DNA of 64,000 bases, from NCBI RefSeq assembly GCF_000312045.1, contig NZ_HE978634.1:365192-429191 (forward strand), in the 5' to 3' direction. Position numbers and translations under genes: made by a program. Shown here in pieces: positions 54,912-63,828 of the stretch (position 1 is its first letter; every line of letters starts with the position of its first letter). Source of the stretch: Noviherbaspirillum massiliense JC206. GTDB taxonomy: Bacteria > Pseudomonadota > Gammaproteobacteria > Burkholderiales > Burkholderiaceae_D. The notes beneath the pieces are model-generated. The model had not been told where the DNA came from. It made no database searches and saw only the letters and a program-made list of their open reading frames with translations.

Positions 54912-55637
54912 ATGGCCGCGCATGAAACCAACCTTGAGAAAAGCCGGGAAATCGCCGAGGGCACGATGGCATTTCATTTCAGGAAGCCGGCCGGCTTCCG
55001 CTTCAAGCCCGGCCAGGCGATCGATCTCGTGCTCCCCGACCGGGAAAATCCGGAAGCGGACAGCCTGCGTCATGCCTTTTCCATCGTCAGCGCGCCCCAT
55101 GAGGAGGAACTGATCATTGCGACGCGCATGCGCGACAGTGCATTCAAGCGCGCACTGCGCGCCCTCCCCGTAGGCTCCCCGGCAGGGATCGAAGGTCCCT
55201 TCGGTTCGCTCGGCCTGCATGGCGATGCGGCACGGCCGGCAGTCTTCATCGCCGGCGGCATCGGCATTACGCCTTTCATGAGCATGCTGCGGCACGCTGC
55301 CCACGAACGCCTGCCGCATCGCCTGCTGCTGCTTTATGCAAACCGGCGGCCGGAAGATGCGGCATTCCTTGATGAACTGCTGCAGCTTGAAAAGCGCAAC
55401 GGGCGATTCCGCCTGATTGCGGCGATGTCCCGGCTGCACAATTCCTCGCGGCCATGGGAAGGAAGGACGGGATATATCGATGAGACCCTCATCCGCTCTG
55501 TCAGCGCAGATCTGCCGGTGCCGGTGTATTACCTGGCCGGTCCGCCCGGCATGGTGGATGGCATGAACTCATTGCTGCTTCGCATGGACGTGGCGCCGGA
55601 GCATATCTGCAGCGAATCCTTTTACGGCTATCCGTGA
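54912..55637 (+). CDS. Ferredoxin-NADP reductase-like flavoprotein
   Basis: The 241-residue protein has a beta-barrel FAD domain with FKPGQAIDLVLP and RHAFSIVSAP, and an NAD(P) domain with FIAGGIGITPFMSML and YYLAGPPGMVDGM, ending in ESFYGYP. No 2Fe-2S ferredoxin domain is fused. It should pass electrons between NAD(P)H and a partner such as a cytochrome or oxygenase. AAGGAGA lies before the ATG. Adjacent genes are folE2 and a di-heme cytochrome lipoprotein under the same putative sigma factor. Confidence 0.88.
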   Translation: MAAHETNLEKSREIAEGTMAFHFRKPAGFRFKPGQAIDLVLPDRENPEADSLRHAFSIVSAPHEEELIIATRMRDSAFKRALRALPVGSPAGIEGPFGSLGLHGDAARPAVFIAGGIGITPFMSMLRHAAHERLPHRLLLLYANRRPEDAAFLDELLQLEKRNGRFRLIAAMSRLHNSSRPWEGRTGYIDETLIRSVSADLPVPVYYLAGPPGMVDGMNSLLLRMDVAPEHICSESFYGYP

Positions 55638-55664
55638 CTGCCCTGATCAATGCCACCCTGCGCC

Positions 55665-55695
55665 GGAACGCGCCAGATTCTCGATTCATCTAATG
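55665..55695 (+). promoter_or_regulatory. Candidate ECF sigma promoter of the cytochrome gene
   Basis: GGAAC at 55665-55669, 19-base spacer, TCTAATG at 55689-55695. The flanks match the sigma gene promoter at 53230-53260, including GGAACGCGCC and TTCATCTAATGT. The start codon of the cytochrome gene lies 108 bases downstream. Confidence 0.65.
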
Positions 55696-55802
55696 TGGCG
55701 AGGCGAAGGAAGATGGGCTGAACCTTCGCATTGACCAGAATTGCATCGAGGCCGGCGGGAAAGAATGCTGCCGCTGGCATGTCACGACCGGAGGCGGAGA
55801 TC

Positions 55803-57119
55803 ATGGAACATTCCCTTGTATCTTCAGAGACAGGCGCTGCGCAGGCAGTTCATCACCCCAAATACTGGTCACCGGCAGCATGCCGGGCGGCGCTATGCTG
55901 CTCCATCGCTGGCGCCCTGCTCTCGGCGTGCGGAAGCGGCGGGATCGAGGCAGGAGCAAACCTGGCAACGGCACCCGCGAACCAGGCGGCAAGCCCGGCA
56001 CCCGACCCTGCCCTTGTCGCGCTGGGCAAGCAGATCTTCCGCTTCGATACCTTCGGCGATGAAACGCAATGGACCGACAAGCTGCGCATGCATGAAGTCA
56101 TCCGCAGTGCGGTCGACCCGACGACGGCGTTGTCCGTCGGATTGAAAGTGGATTCGGAAGCCTTGCCACCGGCAGTGGTGCAGGGCATCAAGGATGGCAC
56201 GATCGACCTGAAGAGCCCGGACACGACCGTCGCCCTGCTCAAGCTCAATGCGGTGGTCGGCCTGCAAGGCAAGGTCGAGGTCGTCAATGGCAAGGATACG
56301 CTTACCCGTGTCGGCGTCACCTGCGCCCTCTGCCATTCCACCGTCGACGATTCCTTCGCGCCCGGCATCGGCAAACGCCTCGACGGCTGGCCGAACCGCG
56401 ACCTCAATCCGGGAGCGATCATCGCCCTGTCGCCGGCGCTGGATGCAGCAATGAAGAAGGTCTACAACTCTTGGGGCAAGGGCATGTACGATCCGCGCTT
56501 CAACCTCGACGGGAAGAACGGCCCGGTAGCGATTCCGCCCGCCTATGGCCTGGCCGGCATCCATCGCATCACCGTAACCGGTGACGGCGACGACATCGCC
56601 TACTGGAACCGTTATGTGGCAGTGACCCAAATGGGCGGACATGGCAGCTTTGACGAACCGCGCACGGGCGTCCACGTGGTCAACGGCACGGACGACCAGG
56701 TGAGCGCGAAACTGCCGGCGCTGCAGGCTTACCAGCTCACGCTGCAGGCGCCTCCGCCACCGCCCGGCAGTTTCGATGCGGCTGCAGCCACCCGCGGCAA
56801 GCTGCTCTTCAATGGCGCCGGCCGGTGCTTCACCTGCCATAGCGGCGCCGAGCTGACCGACGCCAACACACGCCTGCACTTTCCCGCGGAAGTGGTCAGC
56901 GAGCCGGAGCCGAACGGCGCGCCCAGCTATGCTTCCCGCAGCGCGACCGGGCAATACCGGACCGCACCGCTGCATGGGTTGTGGCAGCATCCGCCCTACT
57001 TCCACAATGGCACGGCCCCGACCTTGCAGGCCGTTGTCGAAACCTATAACAGCAAGCAGGCGCTTGGCCTGACACCGCAGGAAATTGCCGACCTGGCCGA
57101 ATACCTGAAGGCCTTATGA
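55803..57119 (+). CDS. Di-heme cytochrome c lipoprotein
   Basis: The 438-residue protein has a lipobox LLSAC (lipidation at C43) and two heme motifs, CALCH (C174, C177, H178) and CFTCH (C342, C345, H346). The second half with YRTAPLHGLWQHPPYFHNG and EIADLAEYLKAL is like the C-terminal domain of cytochrome c peroxidases, but the first half has no peroxidase features I recognise. It is probably anchored in the outer or inner membrane facing the periplasm. A candidate ECF promoter precedes it. The ATG at 55803 follows GGAGG; earlier ATGs at 55779 and upstream are less favoured. Confidence 0.87.
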   Translation: MEHSLVSSETGAAQAVHHPKYWSPAACRAALCCSIAGALLSACGSGGIEAGANLATAPANQAASPAPDPALVALGKQIFRFDTFGDETQWTDKLRMHEVIRSAVDPTTALSVGLKVDSEALPPAVVQGIKDGTIDLKSPDTTVALLKLNAVVGLQGKVEVVNGKDTLTRVGVTCALCHSTVDDSFAPGIGKRLDGWPNRDLNPGAIIALSPALDAAMKKVYNSWGKGMYDPRFNLDGKNGPVAIPPAYGLAGIHRITVTGDGDDIAYWNRYVAVTQMGGHGSFDEPRTGVHVVNGTDDQVSAKLPALQAYQLTLQAPPPPPGSFDAAAATRGKLLFNGAGRCFTCHSGAELTDANTRLHFPAEVVSEPEPNGAPSYASRSATGQYRTAPLHGLWQHPPYFHNGTAPTLQAVVETYNSKQALGLTPQEIADLAEYLKAL

Positions 57120-57196
57120 AGGGAGCAGTCGTGCGCGTGCCGGCCCGCGCGCTCCCATCTGGGCCCGCCGCATTCATGTACTCAAGTATTTGGGGG

Positions 57197-58717
57197 TCAG
57201 GCCGATGGTCCGACGTCTTGTGCCTGCCTTCCGGGGTAACCGGCTCCGCGCTTCCCGAGCAGGACCTGCAGCACGACCGTTACCGCGATGTTGAGCACCA
57301 GTGCCACAAGCCCGGTATATATCGCATGACTGGCGCCGCCCAGCACGAAGGTATGTACCGGCTTGATGCCATCAGAAAACGCGAGCCAGCTGCCGCTGAC
57401 CATGCCGACAGCCCAGCCTGCCAGCAGGGCGGGGGCGCGGAACCAGCGAGCAAACACGGCAAACACGACGGACGGAAACGTCTGCAGTATCCATACGCCT
57501 CCCAGCAGCTGCAGGTCGAGCGCGAACTTGGTGGGCAGGAACAGAATGAACCCCAGCGCACCGATCTTGACCACCAGCGACACCAGCTTCGCGACCTTTT
57601 CTTCCCCCGCATGCGTGATGTCCTGGTTGACGTAGGGTTTCCAGAAATTGCGCGTGAAGAGATTGGCGGCACCAATCGACATCACGGCAGCAGGTACCAG
57701 CGCGCCGATGGCGATGGCGGCGAAAGCGAATCCCGTGAACCAGCTCGGAAACAGCGCATTGAACAGCGCCGGCACCACATCGTTGTTGTTCTTCACGCTG
57801 AGCTTGGCGGCGTAAGCCATGAAACCGAGCATCGCGATCAGCCCGAGCAGCACGGTGTACGCCGGCAGGAAGATCGCGTTCTTGCGGATGGTGTCGGCGC
57901 TTCTTGCGGCAAAGATGCCGGTCAGGGTGTGCGGATACATGAATGCCGCGAGGGCCGATCCCAGCGCCAGGCTGGAGAACGCAAGCATCTGCTGCGGCTT
58001 CAGGACAAGACCGGTGGTGCCTCCCTTGGCAAGGAATGCCTGGTTCGCCGCCTCGAATACGGCGCCGTAGCCGCCCAGTTTCATCGGCACCAGGACGATC
58101 GCGACTAGCACGACGATATAGATCATGAGGTCCTTGACGAAGGCGATCAAGGCCGGTGCCCGCAAGCCTGCGGAATACGTGTAGAGCGCAAGGATGATGA
58201 AGGCCGCCGCCAATGGTACTTCCCCGGACAGGCCGAGCGCCTTAATGACGACCTGCATGCCGACCAGCTGCAGCGCGATGTACGGCATGGTGGCAACTAC
58301 GCCTGTGAGCGCTACCGCAAATTCCAGCGGGCGCGAACCGTAGTTGCCGTAGACGACGTCGGCCGCTGTTACATAGCCGGCCCGGTGCGCGGCATGCCAC
58401 AGTTTCGGCATGATGAGGAAAACGATCGGATAGACGATGATCGTATAAGGCAGAGCGAAGAAGCCATAGGCGCCGACCGCATACACCAGTGCCGGAACGG
58501 CGATGACGGTGTAAGCGGTGTAGAAGTCGCCGCCGATCAGGAACCAGGTGATCCAGGTGCCGAAACTCCTTCCCCCAAGGCCCCACTCATCCAGGTGCGC
58601 GCCCTTGTGCGCGCCGCCGCGCTGCCAGCGGGATGCGGCAAATCCCATGATCGTGACCAGGGCGAAGAAGAAGATGAAGATGGACAAGGCCATCCAGTTG
58701 ATCGGAGCATCCATCAT
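57197..58717 (-). CDS. Sodium:solute symporter family protein
   Basis: The 506-residue protein has about 13 membrane segments and the SSS-family features ITWFLIGGDFYTAYTVIAVP, YVTAADVVYGNYGSRPLEF and FSSLALGSALAAFMYPH. It should import a carboxylate or related solute with sodium. Its start overlaps the DUF3311 stop (ATGA), a pairing frequent in Burkholderiales, where the small membrane protein is thought to accompany the symporter. Confidence 0.9.
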   Translation of the reverse strand: MMDAPINWMALSIFIFFFALVTIMGFAASRWQRGGAHKGAHLDEWGLGGRSFGTWITWFLIGGDFYTAYTVIAVPALVYAVGAYGFFALPYTIIVYPIVFLIMPKLWHAAHRAGYVTAADVVYGNYGSRPLEFAVALTGVVATMPYIALQLVGMQVVIKALGLSGEVPLAAAFIILALYTYSAGLRAPALIAFVKDLMIYIVVLVAIVLVPMKLGGYGAVFEAANQAFLAKGGTTGLVLKPQQMLAFSSLALGSALAAFMYPHTLTGIFAARSADTIRKNAIFLPAYTVLLGLIAMLGFMAYAAKLSVKNNNDVVPALFNALFPSWFTGFAFAAIAIGALVPAAVMSIGAANLFTRNFWKPYVNQDITHAGEEKVAKLVSLVVKIGALGFILFLPTKFALDLQLLGGVWILQTFPSVVFAVFARWFRAPALLAGWAVGMVSGSWLAFSDGIKPVHTFVLGGASHAIYTGLVALVLNIAVTVVLQVLLGKRGAGYPGRQAQDVGPSA

Positions 58718-58893
58718 TCGACTCCCTTGCGCGCGTCCTGGCGATACACGATCCACACGAGCAACGATGTGACCGGCACCCAGAGCAGCTGGTACCAGTA
58801 GAAGAAGGGAAAGCCGAAGAGCTCGGGCAATTCGCGGTTATAGAAAGGCACCCAAAGCAAGCCGATGAAAGGCAGCAAGAGCAGGATCCGCAT
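58714..58893 (-). CDS. DUF3311 small membrane protein
   Basis: The 59-residue protein has two membrane helices (LLLLPFIGLLWVPFYN and WYQLLWVPVTSLLVWIVY), the typical DUF3311 pattern with a connecting PELFGFPFFYWYQ. The ATG at 58891-58893 lies just after GGAGGTC; a GTG 12 bases upstream is also possible. It is the upstream half of a two-gene operon with the symporter. Confidence 0.9.
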   Translation of the reverse strand: MRILLLLPFIGLLWVPFYNRELPELFGFPFFYWYQLLWVPVTSLLVWIVYRQDARKGVE

Positions 58894-59482
58894 GATGACC
58901 TCCACAGGCGAGGCGTGCGCTGCAAGAAAACCGATTCAATAAAAGATATCCATCCAAAGACGGGCCAATCTCCCCGAGCCGGCTTTTCTTCCCGCAGCAC
59001 ATGGAAAGAGCCTTTCGCTATGGGACGGGACCGGCAGAGCACGTCGGTCCAGCGCTCCGCCATCCGTTGGCCGGGCCTGCCGATTCCATTGCTTGCCTTC
59101 ATTTCCTTCGATGAGTGGCCGAATCAATGGAGGGCTCGGGTGGAGCTTCCTTTTCACATTCCGGTCCCGACGGTCCAAGCTTCAGTTGCGGGTTGGATCG
59201 TAGAAATGCGAACTCAGCAGCAATGCGTCCCATCAGCAAACGGGGTCGAGCCTGTCTCGAAGGCAGAATGATACGGAGCTGCGGATAGAAGGCATAGTCG
59301 GGAAAGTCTCAGACCTTCTTCATTGACTTTGGCAAGTCTTTTCTAAGCCGTATCGATATAAATCAATGCCAGTCGAATTCCCGAATCAATAGTCGGATTT
59401 GGCAGTTCCGAAGGGGCTCTCCTGTCCGGGTGCGTTGCCGAAAGTTGCCTTGCCCTAGTGGAAGGGATGCGTCCTGCGCCCT
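58894..59482. other. Intergenic region upstream of the symporter operon
   Basis: About 590 bases without a supported gene. The short frames crossing it have no ribosome-binding sites. A near-match to an FNR/ANR box (TCGATATAAATCAA, 59353-59366; consensus TTGAT-N4-ATCAA) is present, about 460 bases before the DUF3311 start, too far to assign. TTGACTTT occurs at 59323. Confidence 0.45.
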
Positions 59483-61021
59483 CTAACGCAGCACTTGCGG
59501 CGCGGGCAGTGCAGTCGTGGCGGCCACCTCAACCTTGGCTGCCTCCTTGCGACGCAATGCGTACCGATTGAGTCCAGCCATGTGGATGCGGCACAGGTAA
59601 TCCTGCCAGTCGATCAGGCGCGCATCCACCGGGAACAGGGTGCTGTCCTGCGCCCGGAAGCGCCGCGCCAGTTCAAGCAGCTTCGCATTATGGAAGCGAT
59701 AGCGCGGCAGGGTATAAAAGGAGAAGGTGATCGCCAGGGTTTGTGTGGTGCGCAGTGCTTCCAGTGATTTCGCTTCGCCGGTTACGCCGAGCAGCTTGCG
59801 CATGCCGAGCCAGAAGCCGACTCCAGCACGCATGGCGCCGAGCAGCAGCCGGAAGGTGCCGTGATCCACTACGCGGAAGTCGCGCTTGGGCTGGGTGTAG
59901 AACAGCTTGTCGTAGGCTTGCCAGTTGCGTTTTGCTTCATCCTGCAGCAGGCGGATTACCTCGCCCACCTGGATTGGATTTCCGGAGCCGCTGCAGCATT
60001 GATAAATACGATGTCTGTCCGGTTCCGCAAGGGCCTCGGCAGTTGCGAGCAGGATGCCGTTGGCCACCAGGTCAGCCGGGATGATGTCGATGATTTCGTC
60101 GACCTTGGCCGGGAAAAAGCTGGTTTTCCCACGGGCATAGGCAAGGATGATGGCATCGGCCACCTTGACGCCTTCGATCCAGCCCGGCGCCGGTTCCTGC
60201 AACGTGCTTTCAATGATGGACGGGCGGACGATGGTGAGCGGTCGCCCGTGCATGCCGCGCATGGCGAGCTGCTCGCCCATCCACTTGGTGAAGGTATAGG
60301 TATCGTTCCAGCCATAGCGGTTCGCCTCGCGGATGCCGAGTTCGGTCAGACGACGTTCGCGCAGCTTGGGATCGCTGGCATGGGCCTTCACCTGGTCGAT
60401 CTTCTGCTGCAGGCGCGCGATCAGCGGCTCGACATCGTAGTAGCCGTCGCGATGACGTGGAATCGCCGAACTCGTTGGCTGCACGATCTCCTCGCGCATC
60501 TCGCCGCGGTTGTAGCCGTTGACGTAGCAGGTGGAGACCTGGATGAGCGGTGCATTTGCGGCGCGGGTGAGCGCAGTGAGATGCTGCAGGCTCAGGGCAT
60601 TGATTGCCAGAGCCTGGTCCAGCGGCTCGCGGAAATTCACGCTGGCCGCGGCATTGATCACCACATCGACCCGGGAGGCGAGTTCGACGAACTGGGCGGC
60701 CGGAAGACCGAAGCCGGGCTCGGTGACTTCTCCGGCCAGGCATTCGATCTTCTCGGTGAACACATGCGCCAGGAAATCCGGCTGCTCCGCACGCAGCTTG
60801 TCAAAAACCGAGGAGGTGGCGACTTCCCGCTCGAATCGCTCCCGCACGCTCATGCCATCCCGGCCCGGGCGAATCAGGAGAATCAGCCGGCCGACATCCG
60901 GGACGGTCCTGATCAGCTTTTCCAGCACCACCTTTGCCAGAAAGCCGGTGGTTCCCGTCAGCAGAACGCGCTTTCCGGACAGTTCCGTCTGCACGCTCAG
61001 GTATTCGGCTGCTTGTTTCAT
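59483..61021 (-). CDS. Fatty acyl-CoA/ACP reductase (extended SDR, FAR family)
   Basis: The 512-residue protein has an N-terminal Rossmann motif TGTTGFLAK (22-30), the FAR-like KVVLEKLIRTVPDVGR, LIRPG, and the catalytic pair Y242-x3-K246 (YTFTK). The C-terminal region of about 130 residues resembles the FAR_C/sterile region, with FRLLLGAMRAGVGFWLG and DWQDYLCRIHMAGLNRY. It should reduce an acyl thioester to an aldehyde or alcohol using NADPH. It is the third gene of an operon with a methyltransferase and a DUF2156 protein. GGGAGAAG precedes the ATG. Confidence 0.88.
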   Translation of the reverse strand: MKQAAEYLSVQTELSGKRVLLTGTTGFLAKVVLEKLIRTVPDVGRLILLIRPGRDGMSVRERFEREVATSSVFDKLRAEQPDFLAHVFTEKIECLAGEVTEPGFGLPAAQFVELASRVDVVINAAASVNFREPLDQALAINALSLQHLTALTRAANAPLIQVSTCYVNGYNRGEMREEIVQPTSSAIPRHRDGYYDVEPLIARLQQKIDQVKAHASDPKLRERRLTELGIREANRYGWNDTYTFTKWMGEQLAMRGMHGRPLTIVRPSIIESTLQEPAPGWIEGVKVADAIILAYARGKTSFFPAKVDEIIDIIPADLVANGILLATAEALAEPDRHRIYQCCSGSGNPIQVGEVIRLLQDEAKRNWQAYDKLFYTQPKRDFRVVDHGTFRLLLGAMRAGVGFWLGMRKLLGVTGEAKSLEALRTTQTLAITFSFYTLPRYRFHNAKLLELARRFRAQDSTLFPVDARLIDWQDYLCRIHMAGLNRYALRRKEAAKVEVAATTALPAPQVLR

Positions 61022-61076
61022 CTTGTCTTCTCCCGCAAGGAAGTGCTGCTCGAATGCATTGCCCGACGACCTGCCT

Positions 61077-62096
61077 TCAGATGATGCGGGTCAGGCGGAA
61101 CATGGCTGTCATCGCGAGAGCCGGTATGGCATTGCGGTGGCAGCAGTAAGTCTTCTCGACGACGCCCTGGAAGCGCGACTTGGCGAATTCCAGTCCCTTG
61201 AAGTTGTACAGAAAGTCCATGCGTTCGCGGATGACCGCCATCATGGTGCGCAGCAGGCGCGACTCTTGCGGCTCGACGCCATTCGCCAGCATCAGCGGCA
61301 CCAGCCCGAGGTCGATGTATTCCACGCCTTCGGCCTTGAACACTTCCATCGCATGCGCCATCAGGGCATACCACAAGCCCTGGCGGAAGTTGGCGGACGA
61401 GCGCGAGATATTCGGCACATAGCTGACCAGCTTGCCATTCTGGTAGATCGGATCGAAGAAGATGAAGCCGACGGCTTCGCCATTGAGGTAGGCATAGAAA
61501 TAGCGCGTGCCTTCCCGGTAATCGATGAGCATTGGCCGGATCAGGAAGCGGATCTCATTGTTCTTGCAGCGGCGCGTCTGGATCCAGGCTTGCGAAATCT
61601 TCTTGACGTCATGGTCGAAGCCGCTTTCCCGGATTTCGATGCCCTGGTTGCGCGCCTGGTTGACGGCAGTGCGGATGATCTGCTTCTTTGAGCCGCGCAG
61701 CGACCAGGTGGCGAGGTCGATTTTCGATTCGCTGCCGAACTGGGTGCCGTAATAGCCGTGCTTGTGGTGGAGATGGTCGACCACTGCCTTGCTGACCTGG
61801 ACGAACAGCGCGCCCGGGTATTCGGCAAGAAAGCGGTCGAGCATCAGCTCGCGGTGGCGGGGATGGCAGACCGGATCGGCCAGCACGAAGCGCATGCCCC
61901 AATGCTTCGCATAGGCCACGTAGCCGATTCCCGGGATATCGAAATACGACATGTCCGGCTGCATCGTCGAGAAGGCCATGGAATGCGAGCCGAACTGCTT
62001 GAGGCAGGCGATCCGGCGCGCCGTTTCAATCTGGGTAGCGCCGGAACCGAGGACGCCATCCAGCGCAAAAGCGTGTTCACTCAAGTCAACCTCCAT
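61077..62096 (-). CDS. DUF2156 (MprF C-terminal-like) domain protein
   Basis: The 339-residue protein resembles the GNAT-fold C-terminal domain of MprF-type aminoacyl-phosphatidylglycerol synthases: FVLADPVCHPRHRELMLD, then HKHGYYGTQFGSESKIDL, YFYAYLNGEAVGFIFFDPIY and GLWYALMAHAMEVFKAEGVE. It has no membrane flippase half, so it is a free-standing soluble transferase. It could transfer an aminoacyl or acyl group to a lipid or polyamine; the donor is unknown. It lies 30 bases after the methyltransferase and 55 before the reductase gene. Confidence 0.82.
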   Translation of the reverse strand: MEVDLSEHAFALDGVLGSGATQIETARRIACLKQFGSHSMAFSTMQPDMSYFDIPGIGYVAYAKHWGMRFVLADPVCHPRHRELMLDRFLAEYPGALFVQVSKAVVDHLHHKHGYYGTQFGSESKIDLATWSLRGSKKQIIRTAVNQARNQGIEIRESGFDHDVKKISQAWIQTRRCKNNEIRFLIRPMLIDYREGTRYFYAYLNGEAVGFIFFDPIYQNGKLVSYVPNISRSSANFRQGLWYALMAHAMEVFKAEGVEYIDLGLVPLMLANGVEPQESRLLRTMMAVIRERMDFLYNFKGLEFAKSRFQGVVEKTYCCHRNAIPALAMTAMFRLTRII

Positions 62097-62126
62097 GTGT
62101 GGTGTAAGGCGGGAACAGCAATTGCG

Positions 62127-62774
62127 TCAGACGGGTTTTCTTCCGAGCACGGACCAGTAGCAGTTCAGCAGGAACAGCTGGTAGTACTTCTGGTCGTGAA
62201 TATGCAAGCCGAGCTTCTTCATCGATTCCGGATAGTTGTAGATCTTGTGGACGGCGTTGCCCGCAAAGGCCCAGAAGAACAGGACCGCGCCATACCAATA
62301 GGCGACCTTGAAGGCTCGGCTGAGAAGATTCCCGGTGGGATAGGAAAAGTCACCGACGACCACATGTGCGCCGGGCTTGCCGAGCTTGATGAGATGCTCC
62401 AGCACGCGCACCATCATGGCTTCATCGAACACGTTGAGGAAGAAGTTCGCGACAACCATGTCGTACTGCTCGTATTCCTCCACCTTCATGATGTCGCTAT
62501 GCACCTGGCGAATCTTGATGGTGATCCCTTCCTTATCCAGATTGGCCTGGAATTTCTTCAGCATGGTTTCGGAAAGATCGACCACCGTGACCTTGGCGCC
62601 GAGCTTGGCTGCATGCACCGCATCCTTGCCATGGCCAACGCCAGCAAACAGCACCTTGTCGCCCGGCTTGAGGCGGTCGAGCATGGCCACCTTGCAGCGA
62701 TGAATCGATTTGCCGCTGTAGACGGCGCTCAGCCAATCGTAGATCGGGCCTACCAGCTTGTACTTGTCTTTCAT
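62127..62774 (-). CDS. Class I SAM-dependent methyltransferase
   Basis: The 215-residue protein starts at the ATG behind AAGGGG. Its motif I is KVLFAGVGHGKDAVHAA near residue 40, followed by VTVVDLSETMLKKFQANL and DMVVANFFLNVF. A hydrophobic segment AYWYGAVLFFWAFAG near residue 165 suggests membrane association. The start MKDKYKLVGPIYDWLSAVYSG resembles UbiE- and phospholipid-N-methyltransferase-like enzymes, but the acceptor is unknown. It heads the lipid-associated operon with the DUF2156 and acyl reductase genes. Confidence 0.82.
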   Translation of the reverse strand: MKDKYKLVGPIYDWLSAVYSGKSIHRCKVAMLDRLKPGDKVLFAGVGHGKDAVHAAKLGAKVTVVDLSETMLKKFQANLDKEGITIKIRQVHSDIMKVEEYEQYDMVVANFFLNVFDEAMMVRVLEHLIKLGKPGAHVVVGDFSYPTGNLLSRAFKVAYWYGAVLFFWAFAGNAVHKIYNYPESMKKLGLHIHDQKYYQLFLLNCYWSVLGRKPV

Positions 62775-63612
62775 TGCTTGTCCCCTTAGTTTTTCCACGC
62801 TCATGCTTGTCGCAGCCATCCGCAAACAAGACACCAGCGGGCCCCCTTGATATGAAGGCAACCACAAATTCCGAGAGAGCTTTTCAGAAGCTTCTTGTAT
62901 GCCACTCATCCCTGCAGCGCGGCTCTTGGCGGCCTTGAATGCAGGATGAAGCCTTGCCGTACTACGCCGCGGTAAGTCGCATCAAAGCGCCGCGCGACGG
63001 GGATGGTTAGATTAGCCAATATCGAATTCGGGAATTGCCTTCGCTCTTGGCTTGGGAGTGCCAAATTTGTGACCTTGAAAGTCAAGTCGGAAGATTGTTC
63101 CCATGTGGAATTTTTATGCTCGCAAACGTTTCCGAATTGAAAGAGTCGGCTTGCGTGCTGCGGTGTTAATGTTTGATTTTCCGCAAGACAGTGATGCGGG
63201 AAAATAATTGAAGGAAGGGGTTGAACAAAGGGAGGGAAACGTTACGCTATTACGCGATTTCCCGCTACTGCATCGCAGGTGTTACATGTAGGACTCTGGA
63301 ATTCCAGCGACCCTCTGATTCAACCAAAGTGTGCAGTCGGCACGGTGCGCGAATGGTCATATTGAAAGAAGATGCGGCTGCAGGGTAGTCCATTTCTTCC
63401 AGTCCCATCTCGCCGCCAAGCAAGCTGATGAGCTCAGGCCAAGTCAGGCTTGTGCGTCCTATGAATACGTCGAAGACCACATTTACTTTTTAAAGATACA
63501 AGCTTGCCATCTCCGGATAAGAATCCAGCATGACCGCATGCCGAAGGAGATTCTGCAAGACATATAGAAGCTGTCTTGCGCGGGAAAAACTGCTGAAGAG
63601 CAGCTTGGAATA
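62775..63612. other. Gene-poor, AT-richer region before the island boundary
   Basis: About 840 bases lack a supported gene. A 71-codon minus-strand frame (63265-63480) reads MVFDVFIGRTSLTWPELISL at its start but has no recognised family and no ribosome-binding site; it could be a remnant. The part nearest 62775 must contain the promoter of the methyltransferase operon. TTGACTTT on the minus strand at 63085-63078 is the best -35-like element, without a clear -10. Confidence 0.45.
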
Positions 63613-63661
63613 TGGCGCGGCTGGCGGGGATCGAACCCACGACCCTTGGCTTCGGAGGCCA
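63613..63661 (-). other. 3' fragment of tRNA-Arg(CCG), probable integration site (att)
   Basis: Read on the minus strand, TGGCCTCCGAAGCCA (anticodon stem-loop with CCG) is followed by a variable region, T-arm GTGGGTTCGATCCCCGC and the 3' strand CAGCCGC-G-CCA. The 5' half (acceptor 5' strand GCGGCTG, D-arm) is missing to the right. This is the piece left on one side when a tRNA-targeting integrase inserts. The integrase gene begins 168 bases away. Confidence 0.75.
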
Positions 63662-63828
63662 CGAAAAACCACGTTTCTCGGCGTTGACCAGCATCCCCAC
63701 CAAGCTTAATTTCATATAAAAATCAATAACTTACGCAAAACCCGCTTTTCCTTGTGTTGACTGACATTGCCTGATATCCTCGCAAAAGGAGTACACAGCG
63801 GGTACACGGAGTCACGGGAAAGGTTCAC

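Noticed and set aside
59353-59366. FNR/ANR-like box TCGATATAAATCAA
   Set aside because: One mismatch to consensus and about 460 bases from the nearest gene start; chance occurrence is likely.
59861-61084. 407-codon plus-strand frame opposite the fatty acyl reductase
   Set aside because: Its translation has no family-like motifs, whereas the minus strand has a Rossmann motif and YxxxK pair.
59376-63036. Shared 11-mer AATTCCCGAAT in opposite orientation on both sides of the methyltransferase-reductase operon, each about 50 bases from TTGACTTT
   Set aside because: An 11-base match pair is expected many times by chance in 64 kb, and the left copy has no downstream gene on its strand.
63265-63480. 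71-codon minus-strand frame before the island
   Set aside because: No ribosome-binding site or recognised family; could be a relic, but not enough for a gene call.
63613-63715. Complete tRNA-Arg gene
   Set aside because: No sequence pairing with the acceptor 3' strand and no D-arm to the right, so only a fragment is present.
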